A stretch of 37,062 bases of DNA from Bacillota bacterium (GTDB taxonomy: Bacteria > Bacillota_I > Bacilli_A > Acholeplasmatales > UBA5453), in contig JAEZHT010000048.1 of NCBI GenBank assembly GCA_023436805.1, positions 1 to 37,062 of the forward strand. The letters are read 5' to 3'. This document shows, one piece after another, positions 1 to 7,721 of this stretch. The notes under the pieces were generated by a model that had not been told where the DNA came from, made no database searches, and saw nothing but the letters and a program-made list of their open reading frames with translations. Each line of letters begins with the position of its first letter. Position 1 is the first letter of the stretch. The translations under genes and the position numbers were made by a program.

Positions 1-2
1 GA

Positions 3-482
3 GTCCTTCAAAGAAGTTTATCTAGAAGAATCAAAGGATCTAGTAACTATCATAAGAAAGTATTAGAGGTCGCTTTATTACATGAGAGAATCAGACATAA
101 AAGAGATGACTTCCTACATAAACAATCTAACGCGATAGCCAAGCGTTATGATTTGGTGAGTGTCGAAGGTTTGAATCTTAAAGATATGTCTCAAACAAGT
201 CCCTATTATGCCAAACAGATATCTAGGTTTGGTTGGACGAGATTTGTCTCATTCTTAAAGTACAAGTTAGAAGCACTAGGCAAGACACTCATGGTGATGG
301 ATAAATGGTATCCATCCTCAAAGACCTGTAGTTGTTGTGGGGAGATCAAAACAGATTTAAAGTTATCAAACAGAATGTTTGAGTGTCCAAGTTGTGACTT
401 ACATTTGGATAGAGATCATAACGCAGCGATCAACATCAACAAAGAAGGGTTTAGAAAGTATAAGTTAGCATTTCAGTTATAA
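3..482 (+). CDS. tnpB: IS200/IS605-family TnpB nuclease, 3' part (5' end outside window)
   Basis: The frame is open from the first bases of the window, so this is the C-terminal part (about 159 residues) of a TnpB protein, the RNA-guided nuclease of IS200/IS605-type elements. Seen in the sequence: the RuvC-II glutamate context VSVEGLNL, a zinc finger made of two CxxC pairs (CSCCG and CPSC, with the intervening KLSNRMFE), and the RuvC-III aspartate in LDRDHNAAININ. These are in family order and the protein ends shortly after, as usual. A TTG start at 153 would give a short protein without the RuvC core and is not credible. The element's left end and any TnpA lie upstream of the window, so whether tnpB is intact cannot be judged. 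Its 3' end runs straight into the structured right end annotated next. Confidence 0.9.
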   Translation, partial: VLQRSLSRRIKGSSNYHKKVLEVALLHERIRHKRDDFLHKQSNAIAKRYDLVSVEGLNLKDMSQTSPYYAKQISRFGWTRFVSFLKYKLEALGKTLMVMDKWYPSSKTCSCCGEIKTDLKLSNRMFECPSCDLHLDRDHNAAININKEGFRKYKLAFQL

Positions 483-607
483 ACAAATAAGAACCGTAGG
501 GACTACGGGGATAGCCTATTGAGTCACTGGTGGATACACTGGTTTGGATAGGAAGCCCCCACTTCTATTAAGTGGTGGGTAGTTCACTAATGGCTTGGCT
601 TTCTTAC
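483..607 (+). ncRNA. TnpB omega-RNA (right-end scaffold plus guide)
   Basis: Directly after tnpB comes a compact structured segment ending in the typical IS605-type right end. A CCGTAG/CTACGG hairpin lies at 494-508. CCTAT (515-519) can pair with ATAGG (548-552) around two CACTGGT copies. The terminal hairpin pairs CCCCCACTT (556-564) with AAGTGGTGGG (570-579, one bulged T), followed by TAGTTCAC to about 587. In this family the 3' part of tnpB and the right end are transcribed as the guide RNA, and the guide is the flanking host DNA, here roughly 588-607. The RNA probably also includes the last 100 or so bases of tnpB. The structure is read by eye; the exact RNA ends are inferred. Confidence 0.75.
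587..588 (+). mobile_element. Right boundary of the IS200/IS605-type element
   Basis: The element appears to end at about 587, after the terminal hairpin and the TAGTTCAC tail. What follows is coding sequence of an unrelated membrane protein. IS605-type elements insert without target duplication, so no direct repeat is expected. The boundary is placed by resemblance to family right ends and may be off by a few bases. Confidence 0.55.
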
Positions 608-1348
608 ATCCCGTTGGGTTTTTCGATTGTAGAAACCAACGCCTTTGGACAACTGTATGACAGTTTGAATTTATCACAATCTATCCTCCGTTATTACATC
701 ACAGAAAATGCCTTTGATATGGCATTTATGGGCATTGTAACGATTGGATTATTCATCCTATTGATCAATCGTTTTAAATACACCAAAGCAGTTCATTTTA
801 AAATAACCACCATAACCAAAATCGTTGTTTTGAGTGCTGTGGTGATTGCTATTATGGGTATGGTCATTCAGGTATTATTCACAGGGTCTAATCATCCACT
901 ACATGCGTATGCAGGTGAATACATCAAACAATTGTTGTGGGTTGGGATGGTTGAAGAATTGATCTTTAGAGGGTATATATTCATTGAACTTTTGAAACTG
1001 AAATCCCCTAAGTTTAAGTTAATATATATCGTCCTTATATCAGCCTTTATGTTTTCAATCATTCACTTACCAGCCTATTTTTTATACAATACTCAATATG
1101 ATGTATTCTCGATTATTTGGCGTCTGGTTTTCCCATTTGTGATTGGGATCTTATATGCGTATCTTTTATATATGAATAAGGATATCGTTTCACTCATCTT
1201 CATTCACGCAACCTCCAACATGATTTCATATTATAACGGTGTCATGGGAAGTGTATGGTTATTGTTATTTTGGGTAGGGTTGGGTTATTACACTTATCAT
1301 TCCTATAAAGCGTATCTTAAAAACAATCGATCAACAAATGTAGAATAA
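590..1348 (+). CDS. CPBP-family intramembrane metalloprotease (CAAX protease / Abi type)
   Basis: A 252-residue multi-pass membrane protein with the three motifs of the CPBP (CAAX prenyl protease 2 / bacteriocin-processing) family: EExxxR in VEELIFRGYIF, FxxxH in FMFSIIH, and the third motif HATSN. These supply the glutamates and histidines of the intramembrane active site. Known roles include bacteriocin self-immunity and prenyl-protein processing; the substrate here is unknown. The same frame is open upstream through the IS right end (GTG at 572), so the element sits at the very start of the gene. ATG 590 is the first start outside the element. The N-terminus begins oddly (MAWLSYIPLGF) without a clear first membrane helix or strong ribosome binding site, so some native N-terminal sequence may have been displaced. 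All catalytic motifs remain. Confidence 0.75.
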   Translation: MAWLSYIPLGFSIVETNAFGQLYDSLNLSQSILRYYITENAFDMAFMGIVTIGLFILLINRFKYTKAVHFKITTITKIVVLSAVVIAIMGMVIQVLFTGSNHPLHAYAGEYIKQLLWVGMVEELIFRGYIFIELLKLKSPKFKLIYIVLISAFMFSIIHLPAYFLYNTQYDVFSIIWRLVFPFVIGILYAYLLYMNKDIVSLIFIHATSNMISYYNGVMGSVWLLLFWVGLGYYTYHSYKAYLKNNRSTNVE

Positions 1349-1365
1349 CGACCGCTGTTATTCTA
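1341..1365 (+). other. Hairpin across the stop codon of the CPBP gene
   Basis: TAGAATAAC (1341-1349) and GTTATTCTA (1357-1365) form a perfect 9-bp stem with a 7-base loop containing the end of the coding region. No T-run follows, so it is not itself a terminator; it may stabilise the mRNA 3' end ahead of the terminator at 1378. Confidence 0.4.
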
Positions 1366-1377
1366 GGATAATACGAT

Positions 1378-1414
1378 AAAGTAGAATATACCACTATAAA
1401 ATTCTACTTTTTTT
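1378..1414 (+). terminator. Rho-independent terminator after the CPBP gene
   Basis: AAAGTAGAAT (1378-1387) pairs perfectly with ATTCTACTTT (1401-1410), loop 13 bases, followed by four more T. It closes the CPBP transcript and insulates the metal-efflux unit. Confidence 0.8.
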
Positions 1415-1494
1415 GTGGGTTAATTGATTTTCAATAGATGGTTCTAATCTTTCATCCGCATATAAATAAAAACAAGATAGTCACTTCTTTATGA

Positions 1495-1523
1495 TTGACA
1501 TCGTAAAAACACAATGTTATTAT
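1495..1523 (+). promoter_or_regulatory. Sigma-70-type promoter of the metal-efflux operon
   Basis: TTGACA (1495-1500), 17-bp spacer, TATTAT (1518-1523). This is near-consensus and sits immediately upstream of the ArsR-type operator, so the transcription start would fall inside the operator. Confidence 0.8.
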
Positions 1524-1527
1524 ATGA

Positions 1528-1551
1528 ATATATGAGCATACAGTCATATAT
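1528..1551 (+). promoter_or_regulatory. ArsR-family operator (inverted repeat)
   Basis: ATATATGA (1528-1535), 8-base spacer, TCATATAT (1544-1551): a perfect 8-bp inverted repeat over the expected transcription start and just before the ribosome binding site AAGGAGG (1552-1558). The geometry resembles ATATGA..TCATAT operators of zinc/cadmium ArsR repressors, so autorepression is likely. Confidence 0.7.
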
Positions 1552-1563
1552 AAGGAGGCAACC

Positions 1564-1908
1564 ATGGAACATCAAACCTGTGGACACGATGTCATCATCA
1601 AAGACATCCAACAAAACATTATTCAAGATACGGACCTTTATCTAATGGTCGATTTATTCAAAGTTTTATCCGATCCTACAAGAATCAAGATATTATACGC
1701 CATATCGAAACACGAGATATGTGTGAATGATATCGCAACCATTTTAAACATGACTCAAAGCGCGGTATCTCACCAACTCAAAAACCTCAAACAAGCCGCA
1801 TTAATCAAAAGTAGAAGAGAAGGTCAAACCATTTATTACAGGTTGAGCGATGACCATGTTCATTTGATCTTCAATCAAGCCTTAGATCACATTCAGGAGT
1901 TCAAATGA
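1564..1908 (+). CDS. ArsR-family zinc/cadmium-type metal-sensing repressor
   Basis: A 114-residue winged-helix repressor of usual family length. The core VLSDPTRIKILYAI is followed by the recognition region MTQSAVSHQLKNLKQAALIKSRREGQTIYYRL. Possible metal ligands from two known sites are visible. An N-terminal TCGH and the Cys in EICVND recall the alpha-3N site of CadC (which has CVC; here the second Cys is Asn). A C-terminal DDHVH...DHIQE aligns with the alpha-5 zinc site of CzrA (Asp84, His86 and His97 kept; the last His replaced by Glu). It therefore most likely senses Zn(II), Cd(II) or Co(II). It has a strong AAGGAGG ribosome binding site and its stop overlaps the start of the ATPase gene (ATGA), so the two are translationally coupled. 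Release from the operator at 1528 by metal would induce efflux. Confidence 0.88.
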   Translation: MEHQTCGHDVIIKDIQQNIIQDTDLYLMVDLFKVLSDPTRIKILYAISKHEICVNDIATILNMTQSAVSHQLKNLKQAALIKSRREGQTIYYRLSDDHVHLIFNQALDHIQEFK

Positions 1909-3812
1909 GTACACATGAACATGACCACAGCGTTCACGATTTTTGTCATGAACATACACATGAACACCATGGGTACTTAAACCTTACTTTGTTTGGGGTA
2001 GGTTTATTGTTTTATATTATCGCTTGGTTTATCCCTGTAGATTGGGTTAAAATCAGTCTATTTTTACTCACCGTTTTACTCGCTGGACACCATGTCATCA
2101 CCGAAGGTTTCATCGATACATTCAAGCGTTCAGTCCATCAAAAACGCTTCATACCCAACATCCATTTACTCATGAGTTTAGGGGCTTTAGGTGCGATCCT
2201 CATCGGTGAATACAACGAAGCCGCGCTACTGATATTGATATTCGCTGGCGCACATTTTTTAGAAGACTTCGCTGAATCCAAAAGTAAAAAAGAAATTACG
2301 AGTTTATTGAAACTAAAACCCAAACAAGCGCGTAAAATCGATACGAACGGCGAAGTGATATTGGTCGATGCCGATACCCTTAAAATCGGTGATACCTTAC
2401 AAGTATTACATGGTGATTTGATCCCAGTCGATGGTAAAATCATCGAAGGTTATAGCACCATTGATCAATCATCCATCACTGGAGAAAGTATCCCAGTGGA
2501 TAAAGGTCCAGAGGATGTGGTTTATGGCAGTACACTCAATATCACGCAATCCTTCACGATGGTCGTGACTAAAGATATCCATGATACCCTCTTTTCTGGC
2601 ATTTTAAAGATGGTCAGTCAAGCTCAAAAAGATTTATCCAAAACCGCCAAATGGATTCAAAAAATAGAACCGATTTATGTGACAATCGTCCTCATCATCG
2701 CCCCTATATTTTATTTACTTGGGTTGTATGTGTTTGGATATACAAGTGAGGTTGCTTTTTATAAAACCATGGTATTTTTGATTGGGGCTTCCCCATGTGC
2801 TTTAGCAGCGACAGACATCCCTGCGACTTTATCTGCTTTATCACATTTAGCGAAACGCGGGGTCTTATTCAAAGGCGGGTCTTATTTATCGAACTTCAAC
2901 GATATTAAAGCGATTGCTTTTGATAAGACAGGTACATTAACCATTGGTAAACCTGAAGTGACCGATGTGATTTGGTTATCAAATGAAGATAAAAAAGACA
3001 TTCTGGTATCGATGGAAAAAACATCGAATCACCCACTCGCGGTAGCCATTCTAAACCATTTCGGTAACAATACAAGTAGAACATTAGATGTTATTCATAA
3101 GATTGGTTCAGGGGTAGAAACCACCATCGATGGATTATCTTACTATGTGGGCAATCGAACCCATTTCATCGACCCATCGATGCAGGTGGATGAGATTCAA
3201 CAAAAACTCGAATCCAATGGTAAAACCGTTGTTTTCTTTGGACAGCAAGATCAAATATACTGTGTGATTGGTTTGAAAGACCAACCCAAACCATCCGCAA
3301 ACCCGACGATTGCATATTTCAGGAAAGCAAACATCAAAACAATCCTCTTGTCTGGGGATACCACAAATACAGCAGTAGCCATCGGACAATCCTTAGGTAT
3401 GGATACTGTGATTGGCGAAGTACTCCCTGAAGATAAAGCGAACCAAATCATCTCACTCAAACAAACCTTTGATAGTGTCGCGATGGTAGGGGATGGGATT
3501 AATGACGCCATCGCCTTGGTCAAAGCGGATATTGGATTTTCCATGAAACAAGGGACCGATGTCGCGATGGAAGTGAGTGATGCTGTATTGATGGATGATG
3601 ATTTGTCCAAACTGGTTTTGACCCATAAAGTCAGTCGTAAATTGAGACGTATTGTCATTCAAAATATGATATTCGCTTTACTCGTCGTATTATTTTTGAT
3701 CACAACCAATCTTGTTTTTGCCATTCAGTTATCATTAACCGTATTCATCCATGAAGGCAGTACTTTGTTGGTTATCCTCAATGGGTTAAGAATGCTTAAA
3801 AATTTGAAATGA
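1905..3812 (+). CDS. P1B-4-type heavy-metal-transporting P-type ATPase
   Basis: A 635-residue metal efflux pump of the inner membrane. It starts with a His-rich tail (about residues 1-22, HEHDHS..HEHTHEHH) instead of a CxxC metal-binding domain. Landmarks: TGES of the actuator domain (192-195), membrane motif SPC (296-298) rather than CPC, phosphorylated Asp340 in DKTGTLT, SNHPLA of the nucleotide domain, GDGIND (Asp530), and HEGST (616-620) in the last helices. SPC plus HEG(G/S)T defines the P1B-4 group, known for Co, Zn, Cd or Fe(II) export (CzcP, CtpD, Bacillus PfeT); length also matches PfeT. Coupling to a Zn/Cd-type ArsR sensor favours Zn/Cd/Co over iron. ATG overlaps the preceding TGA. 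Confidence 0.9.
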   Translation: MSTHEHDHSVHDFCHEHTHEHHGYLNLTLFGVGLLFYIIAWFIPVDWVKISLFLLTVLLAGHHVITEGFIDTFKRSVHQKRFIPNIHLLMSLGALGAILIGEYNEAALLILIFAGAHFLEDFAESKSKKEITSLLKLKPKQARKIDTNGEVILVDADTLKIGDTLQVLHGDLIPVDGKIIEGYSTIDQSSITGESIPVDKGPEDVVYGSTLNITQSFTMVVTKDIHDTLFSGILKMVSQAQKDLSKTAKWIQKIEPIYVTIVLIIAPIFYLLGLYVFGYTSEVAFYKTMVFLIGASPCALAATDIPATLSALSHLAKRGVLFKGGSYLSNFNDIKAIAFDKTGTLTIGKPEVTDVIWLSNEDKKDILVSMEKTSNHPLAVAILNHFGNNTSRTLDVIHKIGSGVETTIDGLSYYVGNRTHFIDPSMQVDEIQQKLESNGKTVVFFGQQDQIYCVIGLKDQPKPSANPTIAYFRKANIKTILLSGDTTNTAVAIGQSLGMDTVIGEVLPEDKANQIISLKQTFDSVAMVGDGINDAIALVKADIGFSMKQGTDVAMEVSDAVLMDDDLSKLVLTHKVSRKLRRIVIQNMIFALLVVLFLITTNLVFAIQLSLTVFIHEGSTLLVILNGLRMLKNLK

Positions 3813-3820
3813 AATTGAAT

Positions 3821-3860
3821 ACGAGTTCATCTCTAAAAAAGGTGAACTTGTTTTCTTTTT
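3821..3860 (+). terminator. Terminator of the metal-efflux operon
   Basis: CGAGTTCA (3822-3829) pairs with TGAACTTG (3843-3850, one G-T pair), followed by TTTTCTTTTT. Confidence 0.8.
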
Positions 3861-3875
3861 ACACTATGTGTAGTC

Positions 3876-3920
3876 AAAAATTGAAACAATTCAAAAATAA
3901 CCAATAAGTTTCAATTTTTT
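3876..3920 (+). terminator. Second terminator-like hairpin
   Basis: AAAAATTGAAAC (3876-3887) pairs perfectly with GTTTCAATTTTT (3908-3919) around a 20-base loop, ending in a T-run. It lies behind the ATPase terminator and ahead of the next promoter. It could be a back-up terminator; the stem is A/T-rich, so it is less certain than the first. Confidence 0.5.
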
Positions 3921-3958
3921 CAATAATCATTTAAATAGAAATCGCTTACATAATTATT

Positions 3959-3987
3959 TTGACAAACCCCTTTTTATCGACTATACT
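3959..3987 (+). promoter_or_regulatory. Promoter of the SGNH-lipoprotein cluster
   Basis: TTGACA (3959-3964), 17-bp spacer, TATACT (3982-3987): a near-perfect vegetative promoter. Start of transcription expected near 3994, leaving about 85 bases of leader that contain the palindrome at 4031. Confidence 0.8.
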
Positions 3988-4030
3988 TTAAATTAGATAG
4001 TACTTTTCACGCTATCACTTTAATTTTTAA

Positions 4031-4050
4031 TAATCGAAACGTTTCGATTA
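4031..4050 (+). promoter_or_regulatory. LacI-family operator, perfect 20-bp palindrome
   Basis: TAATCGAAACGTTTCGATTA is fully self-complementary with a central CG, the hallmark of LacI/GalR-family operators. It lies downstream of the promoter at 3959 and before the GAGGGAGGA ribosome binding site, so a bound repressor would block elongation. The nearest candidate ligand is the LacI-type regulator encoded at 10462 at the end of the same cluster. Confidence 0.75.
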
Positions 4051-4080
4051 CTTGAAATCAATCATGAGGGAGGAAAAGAA

Positions 4081-6537
4081 ATGAAAAAATGGATGTACAT
4101 TTTGGTTGGCTTACTTCTAGTAACAAGCTTGGCAGCTTGTGTTCCGGCCGAAGAAACTGTGAAGTACACAGTCACCTTTATGTCTGAGGGTGGGTCTGTC
4201 GTATCACCAGTCGAAGTCAACGAAAATGGTTTAGTTACCAAACCTGCCGACCCAACCAAATCGGGTTATACCTTTGGTGGTTGGTACAAAGAAGAAGCAC
4301 TTACAAACCCATGGGTTTTCACAACCGATAAAGTTACAGGTCACGTATCTCTATACGCTAAATGGACCCCTGTTCAAGGACCTTATACTGTGACATTCAT
4401 CACGAGTGGTGGATCCATTATCCCACCAGCAACCGTGAATGCAGGCAGTACGGTTTCAAAACCCACTGACCCAACCAAACAACATTTCACATTTGATGGT
4501 TGGTATACCGATTCAGCATTTACCAACGCATATGTATTTACAAGTGCTGTCAACGCGAATATTACATTGTACGCGAAATGGAATCCAATCGTATTCGTGG
4601 TTACATTTGAATCGAATGGTGGATCAGCGGTTGCTGCAGTCAATGTGAACTCAGGGACTGCTTTAACTGAACCTACAGCACCTACCAAATCGGGTTATAC
4701 CTTTGGTGGTTGGTATGTTGAAGCAGGTTTAGTTACCCCATATGTGTTTACAGATGTGGTTAATAATAACTTTACATTATATGCTAAGTGGATTGAAAGC
4801 ACCCCGATGGTATCCTTCAATACCGATGGTGGTTCAGCCGTCACCTCTGTGACCGTAAATAACAACGAAGTCATCGCACGCCCAGCAGACCCAGTCAAAT
4901 CAGGATTCTTATTTGCGGGTTGGTACCGTGACGCTGCATTTACCGATTTATGGAACTTTGAAGTAGATGCCCCAACAGAAAGCATCACTTTATATGCGAA
5001 ATGGAAAGCCGAAACCAATTTCAACCAAACATTTAAAGTGTTATCGATTGGTAACAGCTTCTCAGAAGATGCGCACCGTTTCTTATGGAGCATTGCACAA
5101 TCTTACGGCATTCCAGCTGAAAACATCGTGGTTGCGAACATGTATATTGGCGGGTCAGAACTCGCACAACATGTGACCAACATTCAAAATGACGCGGCTG
5201 CGTATACGTATCAATTATTTGAAGACGCTACTGTGGAATCGATCAATGGGGTAAAACTATCTGCAGCGATTCGTGCAGAACGTTGGGACGTTGTTACTTT
5301 CCAACAAGCGAGCCATTACAGTGGATTGCCTGCAAACTATGCAAACCACATCGAAACCTTAACCCGTTTCGTTGAACAAAACGCAACCAATCCAAACGTT
5401 CAAATCATGTGGCACATGACTTGGGCATACCAACAAACCAGCACACACAGTGGTTTCAATAACTATAACAAAGATCAAATGACGATGTACAACGCGATTT
5501 TGAATGCAGTTGCTCAAAAAGTCGATCCGATTTCTCAAGTGATGAACGTCATCCCTGCAGGTACCGCGATTCAAAATGCGCGTACATCCTACATTGGTGA
5601 TTTATTCACCAGAGATGGCTACCATCTATCTGACCCACTTGGCCGTTACATCGCAGGCTTATCGTTCTTTAAGACCATCACTGGTTTTAGCTTAAGTGCG
5701 TCGATTTTCCGTCCTACTGGCATCACTGAACATTTACAAGCCTTGGCGATTGAAGCCGTAAACAGCGCGCATCAAAATCCATATCAAGTGACCAATTCTA
5801 CATTTACAACCGAACCAGAACCAGAAGTCATCGAAGTCAATGGTGTATTATACCCATTCACTTATGTCCAAGGCTTCTGGGCCGATAACGCAACTGCGGT
5901 ATCACCAACCACAGATGCGTTACATAACAGCTTCGCAGCGGTCATGCCGATTCCGAAGTATATGTTACCTGTCGGTTCCGAAATTGTCTTACAACCTGGG
6001 TATCAATACCGTGTGATTTATTTAGAAAAGACGGGTGAAGATGCGTATCGTGTCTTATCCAGATCGGTATTATACACAGCCCCTTATATTGAAATTGATG
6101 CAGCATTCTGGGGTTCATATACCCATGTAGCATTCAACATTACCACCAACCCAACTTCTAACATATCCGCTCGTCTAGATGAAGTGGCTGGCAAACTCAA
6201 ACTTTACCATCCAGAAGGCACCGGTTTAGGTCATGTCGATTCTGACCTCACGTGGTCCTCTGGTATTTGGCAACAAGATGGTCATTTGTTGGCAGAATCT
6301 ATTTACCACCGTTCTTCTAACCCGCTCACTGCCGCTTATTACAACAACGATACTGTGGTTGAAGTAGAAGCTGGTTATAAGTTTGCCTATGTTGTCTTAA
6401 ACTTCTTCGAAGGACAATACAATGTATTATCGGTCAGTGATTATCAAACTTCACCGTTATACATCGATGAAGCTTTTGCAACCGGTAAGGAACCATCGCA
6501 TTCATCGTCACAACCACCAATTCAGATGTCGATATGA
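4081..6537 (+). CDS. InlB-repeat / SGNH-esterase surface lipoprotein, 5' part of frameshifted gene
   Basis: Lipoprotein signal with lipobox LAAC (Cys20), then four InlB (Listeria-Bacteroides) repeats of about 70 residues (about 28-308), each ending in LYAKW. Residues about 318-580 look like a DUF4886/SGNH-hydrolase domain: IGNSFSED gives the nucleophile Ser326, MYIGGSE the block-II glycine, and RDGYHLS the Asp512/His515 pair. Such domains are mostly carbohydrate esterases, so a polysaccharide deacetylase bound to the membrane is plausible. From about residue 585 a repeat of about 120 residues begins (GYQYRVIYL...FWGSYTHVAFNI). The frame stops inside the second copy, while the next frame continues with the rest of copy 2 and copies 3-5. 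Restoring one G near 6489 joins them into a protein of about 1206 residues (4081-7700). Start ATG follows GGGAGGA. Confidence 0.8.
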   Translation: MKKWMYILVGLLLVTSLAACVPAEETVKYTVTFMSEGGSVVSPVEVNENGLVTKPADPTKSGYTFGGWYKEEALTNPWVFTTDKVTGHVSLYAKWTPVQGPYTVTFITSGGSIIPPATVNAGSTVSKPTDPTKQHFTFDGWYTDSAFTNAYVFTSAVNANITLYAKWNPIVFVVTFESNGGSAVAAVNVNSGTALTEPTAPTKSGYTFGGWYVEAGLVTPYVFTDVVNNNFTLYAKWIESTPMVSFNTDGGSAVTSVTVNNNEVIARPADPVKSGFLFAGWYRDAAFTDLWNFEVDAPTESITLYAKWKAETNFNQTFKVLSIGNSFSEDAHRFLWSIAQSYGIPAENIVVANMYIGGSELAQHVTNIQNDAAAYTYQLFEDATVESINGVKLSAAIRAERWDVVTFQQASHYSGLPANYANHIETLTRFVEQNATNPNVQIMWHMTWAYQQTSTHSGFNNYNKDQMTMYNAILNAVAQKVDPISQVMNVIPAGTAIQNARTSYIGDLFTRDGYHLSDPLGRYIAGLSFFKTITGFSLSASIFRPTGITEHLQALAIEAVNSAHQNPYQVTNSTFTTEPEPEVIEVNGVLYPFTYVQGFWADNATAVSPTTDALHNSFAAVMPIPKYMLPVGSEIVLQPGYQYRVIYLEKTGEDAYRVLSRSVLYTAPYIEIDAAFWGSYTHVAFNITTNPTSNISARLDEVAGKLKLYHPEGTGLGHVDSDLTWSSGIWQQDGHLLAESIYHRSSNPLTAAYYNNDTVVEVEAGYKFAYVVLNFFEGQYNVLSVSDYQTSPLYIDEAFATGKEPSHSSSQPPIQMSI
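4162..5004 (+). repeat. Four tandem InlB (Listeria-Bacteroides) repeats
   Basis: Four coding repeats of about 70 residues with the pattern (Y/V)TVTF..(N/S)GG(S), P..PTK.G(Y/F)TF.GWY, and ..LYAKW. These are beta-grasp-like stalk or adhesion modules in Gram-positive surface proteins and mollicute lipoproteins. Copies 1 and 3 share the nearly identical string TKSGYTFGGWY, suggesting exchange between copies. Confidence 0.9.
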
Positions 6538-7697
6538 CAGCACTCGATATGGCAACTGTGGTCGATTTACATCCTGCAGTGATTCCACACGTGGATAGAG
6601 AATTCAGTTTCATTTCTGGTTATTGGGAAGCCAATAAGAACGCCATCACAACCACCAACGCGAACATGACTTTCTTAAATGGATTCGCGGCGTCACAACC
6701 ACAATCCAAAGCCTATTATTCAAGCATTAACTCCATTACCATCGCGGCTGGTTATCAAGTTAGAGTCATCTACTTAAGCTATGATAACTACGGAAAATAC
6801 ACCGTTTTACTCCGTACCAACAATTTAACTGGTACAATAGTATTAGATGAGACATTCTGGGGTGCTTATGAATACATCGCATTCAACATTTCTTCAGTAC
6901 CGTCTTCAGACCTTTCAGGTGTATTAGATACACTACCAAGCAAATTCAGTTATGATATGGACCCAATCGTATTTACAACGGGTTATTGGAATACCAATGG
7001 TACAGCCTTAACTGCTGGCGTGAATTTTGGTGGATCCAACATCATCCCAAGACAATTTATCGCAGCAGGTACAACCGTTCAAATCGAAGCGGGTTATCAA
7101 GTTCGTGTGATTTTCTTTAATTACATTGAAGGCACAGGCTTTAAAGTGGCTAGCCGTACAGAAAACTTTGTGGGTTCAGCACCACTTACCAATGGATTCT
7201 ATCAAGATTTCCAATATGTGGGATTCAATATTTCAACTGCCCCTACAGCAACCAACATCTCCGCGGTATTGGATACCCTGCCTGCTAAATTGACATTCGT
7301 AGCATTTGCTGGTCCTGCAGTGGCACACGTAGATCAACCATTATCATTTGTCAGTGGTTATTGGAACAACTTCGCCATCGCGGTTACCCCAGGTACCGAT
7401 GCCTTCTCTAAGGGCTTCGCTGCTTCAAATGTATTATCTAAAGAATCGATGGCTGACGTGACTGAAATCCAAATCGCAGCCGGTTATCAAGTGAGAGTCA
7501 TCTACATGGATTACTCATTCAATACCTATTCTGTCATGCTTAGAACCGACAACTTGACAGGTACCATCGTGACTGACGCCGCTTTCTGGGGCAATTACCA
7601 ATATGTCGCGTTCAATATTTCATCTGTACCATCCTCTGATCTATCTGGATCATTGGAAACTTTACCAGCACTCATCACCATCGTGAGAATGCCGTCT
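5836..7697 (+). repeat. Five tandem copies of a ~120-residue beta-rich module
   Basis: Copies start at about 5836, 6230, 6590, 6960 and 7325. Each begins with an aromatic (S)GYW/GFW strand and ends with a GYQxRVIY strand, a FWGxYxYVAFNIS strand and a L(D/E)TLPA end. Copies 3 and 5 are most alike (AFNISSVPSSDLSG twice). The family is not recognised; the aromatic-rich beta pattern would suit a binding module. Confidence 0.8.
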
Positions 7698-7700
7698 TAA
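6489..7700 (+). pseudogene. 3' part of the frameshifted SGNH lipoprotein gene (repeat copies 2-5)
   Basis: This frame opens at 6489 and continues the C-terminal repeat array of the preceding gene: the end of copy 2 (GTIAFIVTTN), then copies 3, 4 and 5, each with a GYQVRVI(Y/F) strand, a conserved F-W-G-x-Y-x-Y-(V/I)-A-F-N-I strand and an LDTLPA-like end. It lacks a signal peptide and catalytic domain. An ATG at 6534 overlaps the upstream TGA (ATGA), so reinitiation is conceivable, but no ribosome binding site precedes it and it would start in the middle of a repeat. The best reading is a one-base deletion or sequencing error: aligned with the other copies, exactly one G is missing in AAGG(G)AACC at 6488-6490. 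If genuine, these repeats are lost from the surface protein. Confidence 0.75.
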
Positions 7701-7721
7701 TTTAAGTTTTGGTTATAACAC

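Noticed and set aside
2138..3658. Several antisense open frames inside the metal ATPase gene
   Set aside because: They mirror the strong coding frame of a conserved ATPase, with no ribosome binding sites or known domains.
6486..6537. Programmed -1 frameshift or normal ATGA-coupled second gene
   Set aside because: No slippery heptamer or strong downstream structure was seen, no ribosome binding site precedes ATG 6534, and the second part would begin inside a repeat. A missing G explains all copies at once.
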